DNA from: Pirellulales bacterium
GTDB taxonomy: Bacteria > Planctomycetota > Planctomycetia > Pirellulales > JAEUIK01
Reading direction: 5' to 3'
NCBI GenBank assembly: GCA_019745975.1
Contig: JAIESQ010000060.1
Coordinates: 1-64,000 of the forward strand
Length of the DNA stretch: 64,000 nucleotides
Part shown: positions 25,335 through 32,941 of the stretch, piece by piece
Layout of the letters: the number at the start of each line of letters is the position of its first letter
How positions within the stretch are numbered: position 1 is the stretch's first letter
The notes under the pieces: generated by a model
Database searches by the model: none
The model's input: the letters and a program-made list of their open reading frames with translations, nothing else
Told to the model about the DNA's origin: nothing
Program-made: the position numbers and the translations under genes

Positions 25335-27992
25335 ATGCGCCGTTCTGCGTTCGTTCGACGTCGATCAACCCGTAAGCCAATCGCGATTTATTCACGGCGA
25401 TTGCTTCGTGTCGGGTTCGCCATGCTGCTGACCGTCGGTTGCCTGGGCTTGCTGAGCCTGCAGTTGGCCGCCGCGCCGGCCACGAAAAAGAACGCCAAGC
25501 CAGCCGCCAAGCCCGCGACCGCCAAGGTCCCTAAGTCGTTCGTCGCGCCAGTGCGCGTGGTGCTCTCCGGCGACACGTTTCAAGTCAATTTCAACGGCCG
25601 GCGCGTGATCGTGCAGTTCGACGCGGTCGATGCCCCCGAGCGCGGGCAGCCCCACGCCGAAGCAGCCCGCAACAGCCTGGCCGCCAAAATCCAGGGCAAG
25701 GTGGTGCGCATCGAGCCGGTGCGGGGAGACTTTGACGGCGGCTTTATCGCGCGCATCTGGCTCGACAAGCGCTCAGTCAATAAGCAGATGGTCGCCGATG
25801 GTTTGGCCTGGCACGTTCCCGATGTCGCCTCCAAAGCGCTCGACAAGGCCGAAGCGCGCGCCAAGGAAACGCGTGCGGGATTGTGGCGTGGCGACTCGCC
25901 GCTGCCCCCCTGGGAATACCGCGCGAAGCAGATTGCCGACGCGGTGGCCAACGGCGAAACGGTTGGCGAAGGAGAAATCGACGGCGAAACACGCGTCAAG
26001 CCGTTGCCCTTGGCCAAGAACCGCCGGCGGACGAAAGCCGGCGGCGCCGTCGAGGCCGAAGTCCGCGAGGCGGCGGAGAAGTTCCTGGCGGCCGCCAAGA
26101 AAGGGGACAAGGCCAAGATCAAGGAGGTTTTGACAGCCAAGGCTCGTCAGTCGTTCGATTCGCAACCGTTTGCCTTGGAGCAGGGGGCCAACTCGTCGTA
26201 CGCGATCGACCAGGTTGTGGTCGATAGTCAACTCGCTCAAGTGGCGGTGCGGTTCGAGGCCGAAGGCACCTCAGACAATGCCCATCTGCACCTCCGCCGC
26301 GAAGAGGGGAAGTGGCGCGTGTTCGGTTTACAGATCGCCGCCCGCGGCAATGAGCAGGCCCTCGCGGTGAATTTCGAGCAGCCGGGCGCCGCGCTCGATG
26401 ACCTGTCCGACGGCGCGGCCGAAGTGGCCCTCGCTTCGGCGGGCGACAACTCGGCGCCGGTGCGGCTCGACAGCGATACGCGCAAACGGCTGGAAAAGCG
26501 CGGCATGCTCGAGAAACTCGACTCGCGCGTCGAGCAACTCGTGACAGAGTATCGTCGCTCGCTCGAAGAATTCGCCGTCGTCATTCGTTCGGCCCGCGAC
26601 GAAGACACCTTGCAGGCCTTGTTCGACTCGCCGCAGAATCCGGCGACGCGGTTCGCCCCGCAGTTTCTCGAGATCGCCCGCGGCGCGCCAAAGTCGACTG
26701 CCTGCTTTCAGGCCTGCACGATCGTCTGCGAGATGATGCTCTACGATCGCAGCCGCAAGGGGCCCGAGCACCTGGCCGAAGCCCGAGATTTGCTCGCGTC
26801 GAATCATGTCAAGGCCGAGGAATTATTGCTGCCCGTGTTGTTCCTGTTGTTTAGTCCGCACGAGGCGAATACCCCGTTCTTCGAACGCGTGCTCGCGGAT
26901 AGTCCGCACAAAGACGTGCAAGGCTTTGCCTGCCTGGCCGTGGCCACGACGCTGGTCGCCACCGAGAAGGAAGGGCCCGACGCGTATGCCGACGCCGCCG
27001 AGATGATCCGCCAAGCGCAAGAGCGCCGCCAGCGCGACGATCGGATCGTCGCCATGCTCGAGCGCACGACCAGCGAATTCGGCAAAGTCGAACTTGGCGA
27101 CACGACGCTGGGCAAGGTCGCCGAACCGCTGTTGTTCGAACGCAAGTTCCTGGTCGTCGGCAAGGTCGCGCCCGAGATCATCGGCAAGGACATCGACGGC
27201 AAGCCGCTCAAGCTGAGCGATTTCCGCGGCAAGGTCGTCATCCTCGATTTCTGGGCGGATTGGTGCCCGTACTGCGCCCAGATGTACCCGCACGAGCGCG
27301 TGATGCTGCAGAAGTTCGCCGACAAGCCGTTCGCGATCGTCGGCGTCAACAGCGACACGCGCGAGCGCTATCAGCAGGTCTTAGCGCAGAAGAAGGTCAC
27401 CTGGCCATCGTTCTTCGATGGGCCAGATGGACCGATCCGCGAGCGCTGGAACGTCTCGAGCATTCCCGAGATCTACGTGCTCAATGCCGACGGCGTGATC
27501 TGCTACAAAGAGCTGCGCGGTGAAAGCCTGGAGCGCGCGGTGGAAAGACTGCTGCGCAACCCGAAAGCGACGCCGGGAGTTCCCGTCGAGAAACCGGCGC
27601 CGCCTGCGACTCCTGGTAGTCCTGCCGCGCCGGCGACACCTGGCGCCGCACCGCCGACACCTGGCGCCGCACCAAGCCCATCGACCGCCACACCGAGCCC
27701 ACCTGGCGCAACACCCCCTCCGCCGCCTCAACCGCCGGCGGCGAACCCGGCCGTTCCAGGTGACACAACGGGCGCCGCGCTCCATTCGGTGAAGGCGAAT
27801 CTGCGGGTTCCGGATGAAGGTCGCGACAGGGTTTTGTCAGCATTCGTGCCGGAATTCCCGCACTGCGAAACACGAGAGTTAATGTGGCAATTGCCAAGAG
27901 CTTTCGACGCCAACGAGTGCTTGCTTAATCGAAGAATTTTGTCAATTTTTTCATTGACACTTTTTGTGGGTCGGCATACTCTAAGACGCTAG
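25335..27992 (+). CDS. thermonuclease-like domain fused to a TlpA-like thioredoxin domain
   Basis: 885 residues; the ATG at 25335 (AGGGGAC upstream) precedes a signal peptide (FAMLLTVGCLGLLSLQLAAA). A staphylococcal-nuclease-like domain is at about 73-200 (VVLSGDTFQV, VDAPERGQ, VNKQMVADGLAW). E102 of the active site is kept, but the two catalytic arginines appear replaced by Q94 and G136, so nuclease activity is doubtful. Next come a small NTF2/DUF4878-like region (about 240-345) and a helical region. A TlpA thioredoxin domain (about 610-745) has WADWCPYC with C644-C647. Then a Pro/Ala-rich tail. The last about 65 residues look like untranslated sequence read through. Confidence 0.75.
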   Translation: MRRSAFVRRRSTRKPIAIYSRRLLRVGFAMLLTVGCLGLLSLQLAAAPATKKNAKPAAKPATAKVPKSFVAPVRVVLSGDTFQVNFNGRRVIVQFDAVDAPERGQPHAEAARNSLAAKIQGKVVRIEPVRGDFDGGFIARIWLDKRSVNKQMVADGLAWHVPDVASKALDKAEARAKETRAGLWRGDSPLPPWEYRAKQIADAVANGETVGEGEIDGETRVKPLPLAKNRRRTKAGGAVEAEVREAAEKFLAAAKKGDKAKIKEVLTAKARQSFDSQPFALEQGANSSYAIDQVVVDSQLAQVAVRFEAEGTSDNAHLHLRREEGKWRVFGLQIAARGNEQALAVNFEQPGAALDDLSDGAAEVALASAGDNSAPVRLDSDTRKRLEKRGMLEKLDSRVEQLVTEYRRSLEEFAVVIRSARDEDTLQALFDSPQNPATRFAPQFLEIARGAPKSTACFQACTIVCEMMLYDRSRKGPEHLAEARDLLASNHVKAEELLLPVLFLLFSPHEANTPFFERVLADSPHKDVQGFACLAVATTLVATEKEGPDAYADAAEMIRQAQERRQRDDRIVAMLERTTSEFGKVELGDTTLGKVAEPLLFERKFLVVGKVAPEIIGKDIDGKPLKLSDFRGKVVILDFWADWCPYCAQMYPHERVMLQKFADKPFAIVGVNSDTRERYQQVLAQKKVTWPSFFDGPDGPIRERWNVSSIPEIYVLNADGVICYKELRGESLERAVERLLRNPKATPGVPVEKPAPPATPGSPAAPATPGAAPPTPGAAPSPSTATPSPPGATPPPPPQPPAANPAVPGDTTGAALHSVKANLRVPDEGRDRVLSAFVPEFPHCETRELMWQLPRAFDANECLLNRRILSIFSLTLFVGRHTLRR
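27954..27982 (+). promoter_or_regulatory. candidate promoter for the PEP-CTERM gene pair
   Basis: A perfect TTGACA (27954-27959) is followed 17 bases later by TACTCT (27977-27982), in an AT-rich patch that stands out from the high-GC surroundings. It would give a leader of about 360 nt before the first PEP-CTERM gene. It overlaps the last codons of the upstream open frame, which supports the idea that those codons are not native coding sequence. Confidence 0.45.
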
Positions 27993-28350
27993 ATCGCGTG
28001 GCTTGGATTAGCCGCTCGGCCTGACGTTTCTAGTTCGCAAGAGGATCGCTAATGCACGCGTGGTGAGCTTTGAGCCGGAGGATTCCGGTTAGCTCACGAC
28101 ATCTCTGTGTATGCGGTCCGTAGTTCTCGCGATGCTTCCTGCTCGGCTCGGACGTTGATGGTGCGCGTTGCCGCGCGCGATCTCTCGTCACTAGTCGGCT
28201 GAGGTTTCTTCTCGCGACGACTCCGCCCGGTCTGATTGCGCTTGGCGGGTTTTCGCTCGCTTGGTGCCAGCCCGGGAGGTGCTATCGACGCATCGACAGT
28301 CGGTGTCCTCAACGCGTGCCTTGTTAGCCAGAACAGCAGAGAGGAGCCTA
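27993..28350. other. leader region of the PEP-CTERM genes
   Basis: No gene recognised. If the promoter at 27954 is used this is a 5' untranslated leader. It contains several short G/C stems, but I could not assign it to a known riboswitch class. GAGAGGAG just before 28351 is the ribosome binding site of the first PEP-CTERM gene. Confidence 0.4.
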
Positions 28351-29028
28351 ATGATGACTGTCCGACAATCGCTTGCCTTGCGCGCAGCCAAAGCCGTGCG
28401 CAGCTTGGTACCCTGTGTCGCTCTGGTTGCCTTGTTTGGAGCGACCGCGCAAGCGAGTTTATTGCCACCTGGCGTTACCGCGCTTGCCGTGGGCGAAGCC
28501 GAGCCAGGGCCATCGGCCATCGTGGCCACGCTCACCGTGCCGGTCGTCGCCCCGACGTTTACCGGCTCGCTTACCTCGACGGTTCTTTCAGGCGACCCCA
28601 CAAATCCCTTCCCCGGTGGGTTGACGTTCATTTACGACCTGTCGAACGACCCCGGCAGTCCGCACGCGGTTCATCGCCTGACCGTCTCGAACTTCACCGG
28701 CTTTCTGACCGACGTCAGCTATTCGACCCTCACGCCTGGGATCGCGCCGACATTGATGGATCGCGGGCCGCTGGCCGGCGACGTCGTCGGCTTCACGTTC
28801 GTCGGTTTTCCGCTGGGCGCCGGCGCGCTGGTCCCCGGCGGTGTGGCCACCACGTTAGTCGTCCAAACGGATGCGACCATTTTCACCGTATCGAAGGCTG
28901 CCGTGATCGACGGCAGCACTGCCAATGTCGATACCTTGGCGCCCAAGGCGATTCCCGAGCCTGCCACGCTGGTGATGGCTCTGATTGGCGCCGCGCTGTC
29001 CGGCTTTTGGTTCTGGCGCCGGCGATAG
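28351..29028 (+). CDS. PEP-CTERM sorting-domain protein 1
   Basis: 225 residues; ATG at 28351 with GAGAGGAG. A signal peptide (LVPCVALVALFGATAQA) and a C-terminal sorting signal (IPEPATLVMALIGAALSG then FWFWRRR) match the PEP-CTERM layout: PEP motif, membrane helix, basic end. Such proteins are exported, cut by an exosortase and often found with extracellular polymer. No exosortase gene is in this window. The mature part is beta-rich with no enzymatic motif. It shares TVLSGD, GGLTF-Y, NDPGS, TDVSY and LMDR blocks with the next gene, showing tandem duplication. Confidence 0.88.
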   Translation: MMTVRQSLALRAAKAVRSLVPCVALVALFGATAQASLLPPGVTALAVGEAEPGPSAIVATLTVPVVAPTFTGSLTSTVLSGDPTNPFPGGLTFIYDLSNDPGSPHAVHRLTVSNFTGFLTDVSYSTLTPGIAPTLMDRGPLAGDVVGFTFVGFPLGAGALVPGGVATTLVVQTDATIFTVSKAAVIDGSTANVDTLAPKAIPEPATLVMALIGAALSGFWFWRRR

Positions 29029-29115
29029 CGTTGTTCGAAAAAACATCGGGGCAAATCCAAGCGTGTGAATCAATCTGGCAACCCCGAACCACATCGAAAT
29101 AGGCGGGAGGAGCTC

Positions 29116-29796
29116 ATGAGAAGTACGAATTCGCATTGCGTTCTTAAGTTCGTTCGTTTGGCAGTCGTGGCCTTGGTTGCCACCACCAGCGCGGGACAAC
29201 TGGCCCAGGCCGTCCCCATGGTCCCCGGCGACTCCGTATTGGGATCGCCTGAAGCCAAGCCCGATCCCCTCTCGACGATCGTCGATTCGCTCACGTCCCC
29301 CTTTGCCACGACGAACTACACCGGCAGCGTCGTCAGCACGGTGCTCAGCGGCGATACCACCAACAAACTGGGCGGTCTGACCTTTACCTACCTGGTCTAC
29401 AACGACCCTGGCAGCGTCAACGTCCTCGAACGCTTGAGCGTGCTGGGCTTCGCGGGATTAGCGACCGACGTCAGCTATAACCCAACCGTTCCCGCCCTGG
29501 GCGTCGCCCCCAGCCTCATGGATCGCAGCTTTGGTTCCGGCGATACCATCGGCTGGCAGTTCGTCGGACCTCCGCTGTCTCCGGCCGGCGTCATCGCGCC
29601 CGGTACGAACAGCTATCTGCTCGTCGTGCAGACCGGTGTTTCGGGCTACACCCGTGGAGTCGCCAACGTGATCGACGGGGTTTCCACGTCGGTGGCGGCG
29701 TTGGTGCCGATTCCCGAGCCCACCAGTCTGGTGATGGCGGGCCTGGGAGCAGCCGGCCTGGCTGCGGTCGTCGCGCGTCGGCGCCGCCGAAAGTAG
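29116..29796 (+). CDS. PEP-CTERM sorting-domain protein 2
   Basis: 226 residues; ATG at 29116 with GGGAGGAG. Signal peptide (LAVVALVATTSAGQLAQA) and C-terminal IPEPTSLVMAGLGAAGLAA followed by VVARRRRRK. The core shares the blocks TVLSGDTTN, GGLTFTYLVYNDPGS, TDVSYN, LMDR and LVVQT with the preceding protein, in the same order. The two are diverged tandem paralogues, separated by 87 bp and probably cotranscribed. Function unknown; surface or matrix location is inferred from the sorting signal. Confidence 0.88.
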   Translation: MRSTNSHCVLKFVRLAVVALVATTSAGQLAQAVPMVPGDSVLGSPEAKPDPLSTIVDSLTSPFATTNYTGSVVSTVLSGDTTNKLGGLTFTYLVYNDPGSVNVLERLSVLGFAGLATDVSYNPTVPALGVAPSLMDRSFGSGDTIGWQFVGPPLSPAGVIAPGTNSYLLVVQTGVSGYTRGVANVIDGVSTSVAALVPIPEPTSLVMAGLGAAGLAAVVARRRRRK

Positions 29797-30152
29797 TCGG
29801 CCGCCGAAAGTAGTTCGGCAGCTCGAGCCTGCGACGGTCTCCCCTAGAGAAACAGGAAACGGGAAACAGCGATCTCGATTCGGCTCGCGGTGCCCGCCTG
29901 GCAGAGTGCAAAACCCTGTCGGCCGGCGCCGCGGGCCGTTTTCATTCTGCCACCCCGACAAAGACATATCGTTTCGATCCAGCTCGAACTGCCTGGTGGA
30001 ACTCACGCTCGAGCGATTGTCAGCTAGCTGAGCTGCTTGATCGGGGTGCCATGGCCACTTAGGTACTCCGTAAGTGGCCATGCGAGTTCGATCGTAAGCA
30101 TGCCCACGGCAAGCGTGGGCATGGCACCCGTTCAACTTGCATGAATAGCGCT
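29797..30152. other. intergenic region between PEP-CTERM gene 2 and the acyl-CoA synthetase gene
   Basis: The two flanking genes converge. No gene is seen, and the region holds the palindromic element at 30044-30129. Confidence 0.5.
30044..30129. repeat. two-hairpin palindromic element, GGGTGCCATG type
   Basis: Outer inverted repeat GGGTGCCATG (30044-30053) and CATGGCACCC (30120-30129) enclose two hairpins: CATGGCCACTTA-loop-TAAGTGGCCATG and CATGCCCACG-loop-CGTGGGCATG. The architecture is the same as at 2215-2288 and 58795-58916 (GGGTGCC or GTGTGCC outer ends), with different hairpin arms. It lies between converging genes. Confidence 0.85.
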
Positions 30153-31676
30153 CTAGCCGGCGAGCTCTCGCAGTTTGGCCCGCGCAACCTTGCCCAACGC
30201 ATTGCGCGGCAGTTCGTCGACAAACAGCCACACGCTCGGCCGCTGGTAGTCGACCAGCCTCGTGCGCAGAAACTCTCGCAGCCGCGCCTCGTCAAGCGTG
30301 CCATCGCTGCGCACGATCGCCGCGGCCACGCGCTCGCCCCGCCGCTCGTCGGGCAGGCCAAACACCGCCGCTTCGGCCACGCCCGGGCAGGTGTTCAGCA
30401 CACTCTCCACCACCTGAGGGTAGACATTGAATCCCGAGCTGATGATCAAGTCGTGCTGCCGACCCACCAGCTTCAGAAAGCCATCGCGGTCGAGCCAGCC
30501 GATGTCACCGGTATCGAACCAGCCGCTGGCCCATGCCTCGCGGGTGGCGTCGGGCCGCCGCCAATACTCGCAAAATAGCTGAGCCCCGCGCACCTGCACG
30601 TGCCCGGTTCGCGGATCGCCAGCACTGGCAGCCGAGCACGTGTCGTTCGCCAGCGCCGCTCCTTGGTCGTCGACGATGCGCAGTTCCACGCCCGGCAGCG
30701 AAACTCCGACCGAGCCGTGCGGCCACGGGCCGTCGAGCGGCAGGCTCGTGAGGACGTGCGCTTCGGTCATGCCGTAGCGATTGATGATTGGGCGGCCGAG
30801 AATGCTCTCCAGGCGCGGCAACACATCGGCCCGAATCGGCGCCGACCCGCACGTGAACAACCGCACGTGCTGCCATTGCCGCGCCGCCTCGACGAACTCC
30901 GGGCGCTCGAGCCACGCATAGTAAAACGGCGGCACGCCCATAAAAACCGTTCCGCGCGCCAGGGCGTCGAGCGTGCGCCGCGGATGGAACGACTCTTCGA
31001 GCACCAGGCACGCGCCGCAGAGCAAACTCAACTGCGTCGCGAACGACAGGCCATGAATATGAAATAGTGGCAGCGCGCAGATCACGCGGTCGTCGGGCGT
31101 GACGCGCCACGTCTCGGCCAGAGCCTCGAGTGCGACCGCCAGATTCGCGTGATCGTGCACAACCCCCTTGGGCTGCCCGGTTGTCCCCGAACTGTAAATG
31201 ACGAGTGCCCGATCGCTGGCTTGATAGTTAGGCTCGCGCAGCGGTGCTTGCGGCGGCTCCCAGTCGGCATCCACTTCGAGAACTGCCGTCAGGTCTGGCA
31301 AGTCGTTCTGCAATGGGCGGATCGTCTCGGCCGCCTCGCTGCCGGCGACCACCAGCTTGGCGCCGCTGTCGGCCAGAAAGTACCGCAGCTCCGCCTGCGT
31401 ATAGTGCGGATTCAGCGGCAGCGACACGCCGCCGGCCAAAAGCACGCCCAAGTGCGCCTGCAGCAGCGGCCACTTGTCCGGGGTGACGAGCGCCACGCGA
31501 TCGCCCGGCTCGAGTCCCTGTGCTTGCAGCCAGCCGGCCGCGCGCCGCGCGCGAGATTCGAGCGCGCCGTAGCGGATCGAATGCCCGCGGTGTTCGACTG
31601 CGGTCCGCGCCGAGTGGGCGGCAAAGCTCTCCAGCAGTCGTCGGGCGAAGCCTGATGTCGGGCCTGGCTCAGCCAT
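30153..31676 (-). CDS. AMP-dependent acyl-CoA synthetase, malonyl-CoA synthetase-like
   Basis: 507 residues, an ANL-superfamily adenylate-forming ligase. The P-loop motif YSSGTTGQPKG is at 161-171, and further motifs are ALPLFHIHGLS, RYGMTEAHVL, WFDTGDIGWLDRDG and the C-terminal lysine motif NALGKVARAKL. The FHIHGL block, the short length and the YGMTEA motif resemble malonyl-CoA synthetase (MatB/ACSF3) more than long-chain enzymes, but medium-chain acyl substrates cannot be excluded. It would activate a carboxylate with ATP and CoA. Cytoplasmic, no signal peptide. It stands alone on the minus strand. Confidence 0.85.
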   Translation of the reverse strand: MAEPGPTSGFARRLLESFAAHSARTAVEHRGHSIRYGALESRARRAAGWLQAQGLEPGDRVALVTPDKWPLLQAHLGVLLAGGVSLPLNPHYTQAELRYFLADSGAKLVVAGSEAAETIRPLQNDLPDLTAVLEVDADWEPPQAPLREPNYQASDRALVIYSSGTTGQPKGVVHDHANLAVALEALAETWRVTPDDRVICALPLFHIHGLSFATQLSLLCGACLVLEESFHPRRTLDALARGTVFMGVPPFYYAWLERPEFVEAARQWQHVRLFTCGSAPIRADVLPRLESILGRPIINRYGMTEAHVLTSLPLDGPWPHGSVGVSLPGVELRIVDDQGAALANDTCSAASAGDPRTGHVQVRGAQLFCEYWRRPDATREAWASGWFDTGDIGWLDRDGFLKLVGRQHDLIISSGFNVYPQVVESVLNTCPGVAEAAVFGLPDERRGERVAAAIVRSDGTLDEARLREFLRTRLVDYQRPSVWLFVDELPRNALGKVARAKLRELAG

Positions 31677-31841
31677 GGTCGCGGCAACCCGGGCGGTTCA
31701 GAACATGGACTCGCCCGAAATTGTACCGCAAGCGCTACCGCCGCCGGCCGGGTGATACCACTTGCTGAGTATCGTTTGGCTCTGCCCGTGCTTGGCGCGT
31801 TACTATGCGTGTACCACACGGGGGCTTCCCGAGCCCTCCCT

Positions 31842-31863
31842 GTAGGGTGTGCGAAGCACACCG
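31842..31863. repeat. single GTAG-type palindrome (REP-like)
   Basis: TGTAGGGTGTGCGAAGCACA followed by CC: the tetranucleotide GTAG directly precedes an imperfect hairpin GGTGTGC-GAA-GCACACC. It is the same unit that is found in inverted pairs at 58696-58761 and 63222-63313. Confidence 0.8.
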
Positions 31864-32550
31864 ACTCGCGCGCCGCGCCAGTCTCAGAAGTGAGCAACCT
31901 CGCACCGCGCACTTCACATTTCAGACGTGGGCTTAATGCACTTGGTCACCGCCAAGTCATTAAGGCAGGTCGTTGTCTATAGGACGGATGTATCGGCAAC
32001 TGGAATTAGGCAATTTCGTGCTGTCCGGCCTGATGTCGCCGTTCTCGACAAAATAGGCGACGCGATCGATTGGTCTGCCGAGTGAAGTGATTCGCGGGGA
32101 CGCTCCTGCCCAGGCCTGTGACAGCCCGGTCTAGCAGCGCCTGCCCTTCAGACCGCATCCGGATTTGGCGCCTTCGTTCCTGGGCGGAGAACTGCGGCGG
32201 CGTGCGCAAGTGGCCATTTTTGGCCATGACAAATGTACACAAATGTGAACAGTAATAGGTGCGAGGCTAGAGGCCAGAGACTTGCGGCAATGCCGACATG
32301 CGCTCCCTGCGCGCGTCACGTCCTGCTGAACACTGAATACTGAACACCGAAAACTATTCCCAAACCTGGCTCGCCAGCCTGCGCGCTGAACACCCCGCGT
32401 GCTGCACTGTTCCTGCAGTCTGCAGCCTGCGGACTACAGCCTGATTTCACGCATCTCACCCAGGGACTTCGCGATTCAACCGAATCGTTTGTTTGAGTCG
32501 GAGCGGAGAGCTGCGTCCGACGTGCGCGCCACGTCAACGCTACGATCGAC

Positions 32551-32642
32551 TTGTTAGCCGCGGAGCTTGCTCCGCGCGCTAGCGCGCTCGACGCTGAATT
32601 GAACCACGCGCGAGCTAGCGCGCGGGATAAATCCCGCGGCTA
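32551..32642. repeat. GTTAGCCGCGG palindromic element
   Basis: An 11-bp terminal inverted repeat, GTTAGCCGCGG (32551-32561) and CCGCGGCTAAC (32632-32642), encloses GCGCGCTAGC-type inner palindromes and a spacer GACGCTGAATTGAACCACG. Related copies lie at 54604-54750 (with a larger interior) and, as half elements, at 63174-63209 and 63315-63327. Confidence 0.9.
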
Positions 32643-32650
32643 ACGAATTC

Positions 32651-32779
32651 TTAGGACGCAAAACTGCCGTTAGGACGATCTAGGACGCAAGCGTTTTTGG
32701 ATTTGCGTCCTAAAATAACTCGCTGACAACAAACGACTTAACGACTTTTGACAGCCGCTTAGGACGGTTAGGACGCAAA
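32651..32779. repeat. cluster of TTAGGACG sites upstream of the ABC permease gene
   Basis: TTAGGACG or TAGGACGCAA occurs in direct orientation at about 32651, 32670, 32681, 32759 and 32768, and once inverted as TTGCGTCCTAA (32703-32713). The pair 32681/32703 can form a hairpin. The spacing is irregular, so this is not a CRISPR. The cluster ends about 160 bp before the ABC permease start and could be a multi-site operator or mobile-element end. Confidence 0.75.
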
Positions 32780-32941
32780 TTCCCGGACAATCTTATTCTG
32801 GGGGACCCCCGGGGGAGAGAAGAAGATCGGCACACACCCCTCCCCAAACGGGACGCAAGCCACGCGGCCCGGCGGAGCGAGGCGCCCCAGACTACGTCTA
32901 TACTGCAAGCGACCCGAACGTCTCCGGAACAAGGGGCCCGC

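Larger units (their letters stand above)
31677..32941. other. 1.27-kb repeat-rich intergenic region
   Basis: No gene with recognisable similarity. It contains a single GTAG-type palindrome (31842-31863), a GTTAGCCGCGG element (32551-32642) and a cluster of TTAGGACG sites (32651-32779). A minus-strand open frame at 32006-32242 (78 codons, Arg-rich) shows no family pattern and is not called. This looks like a dumping ground for small repeats between two transcription units that diverge. Confidence 0.6.

Noticed and set aside
27600-27800. Proline-rich tract as a separate structural protein
   Set aside because: It continues the reading frame of the thioredoxin domain and is a common disordered tail in planctomycete exported proteins.
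32006-32242. 78-codon minus-strand frame in the repeat-rich gap
   Set aside because: Arg-rich with no family pattern, no clear RBS, and surrounded by repeats.
32651-32779. Possible CRISPR array of TTAGGACG repeats
   Set aside because: Spacing is irregular (about 10-70 bp), one copy is inverted, and no Cas gene is nearby.
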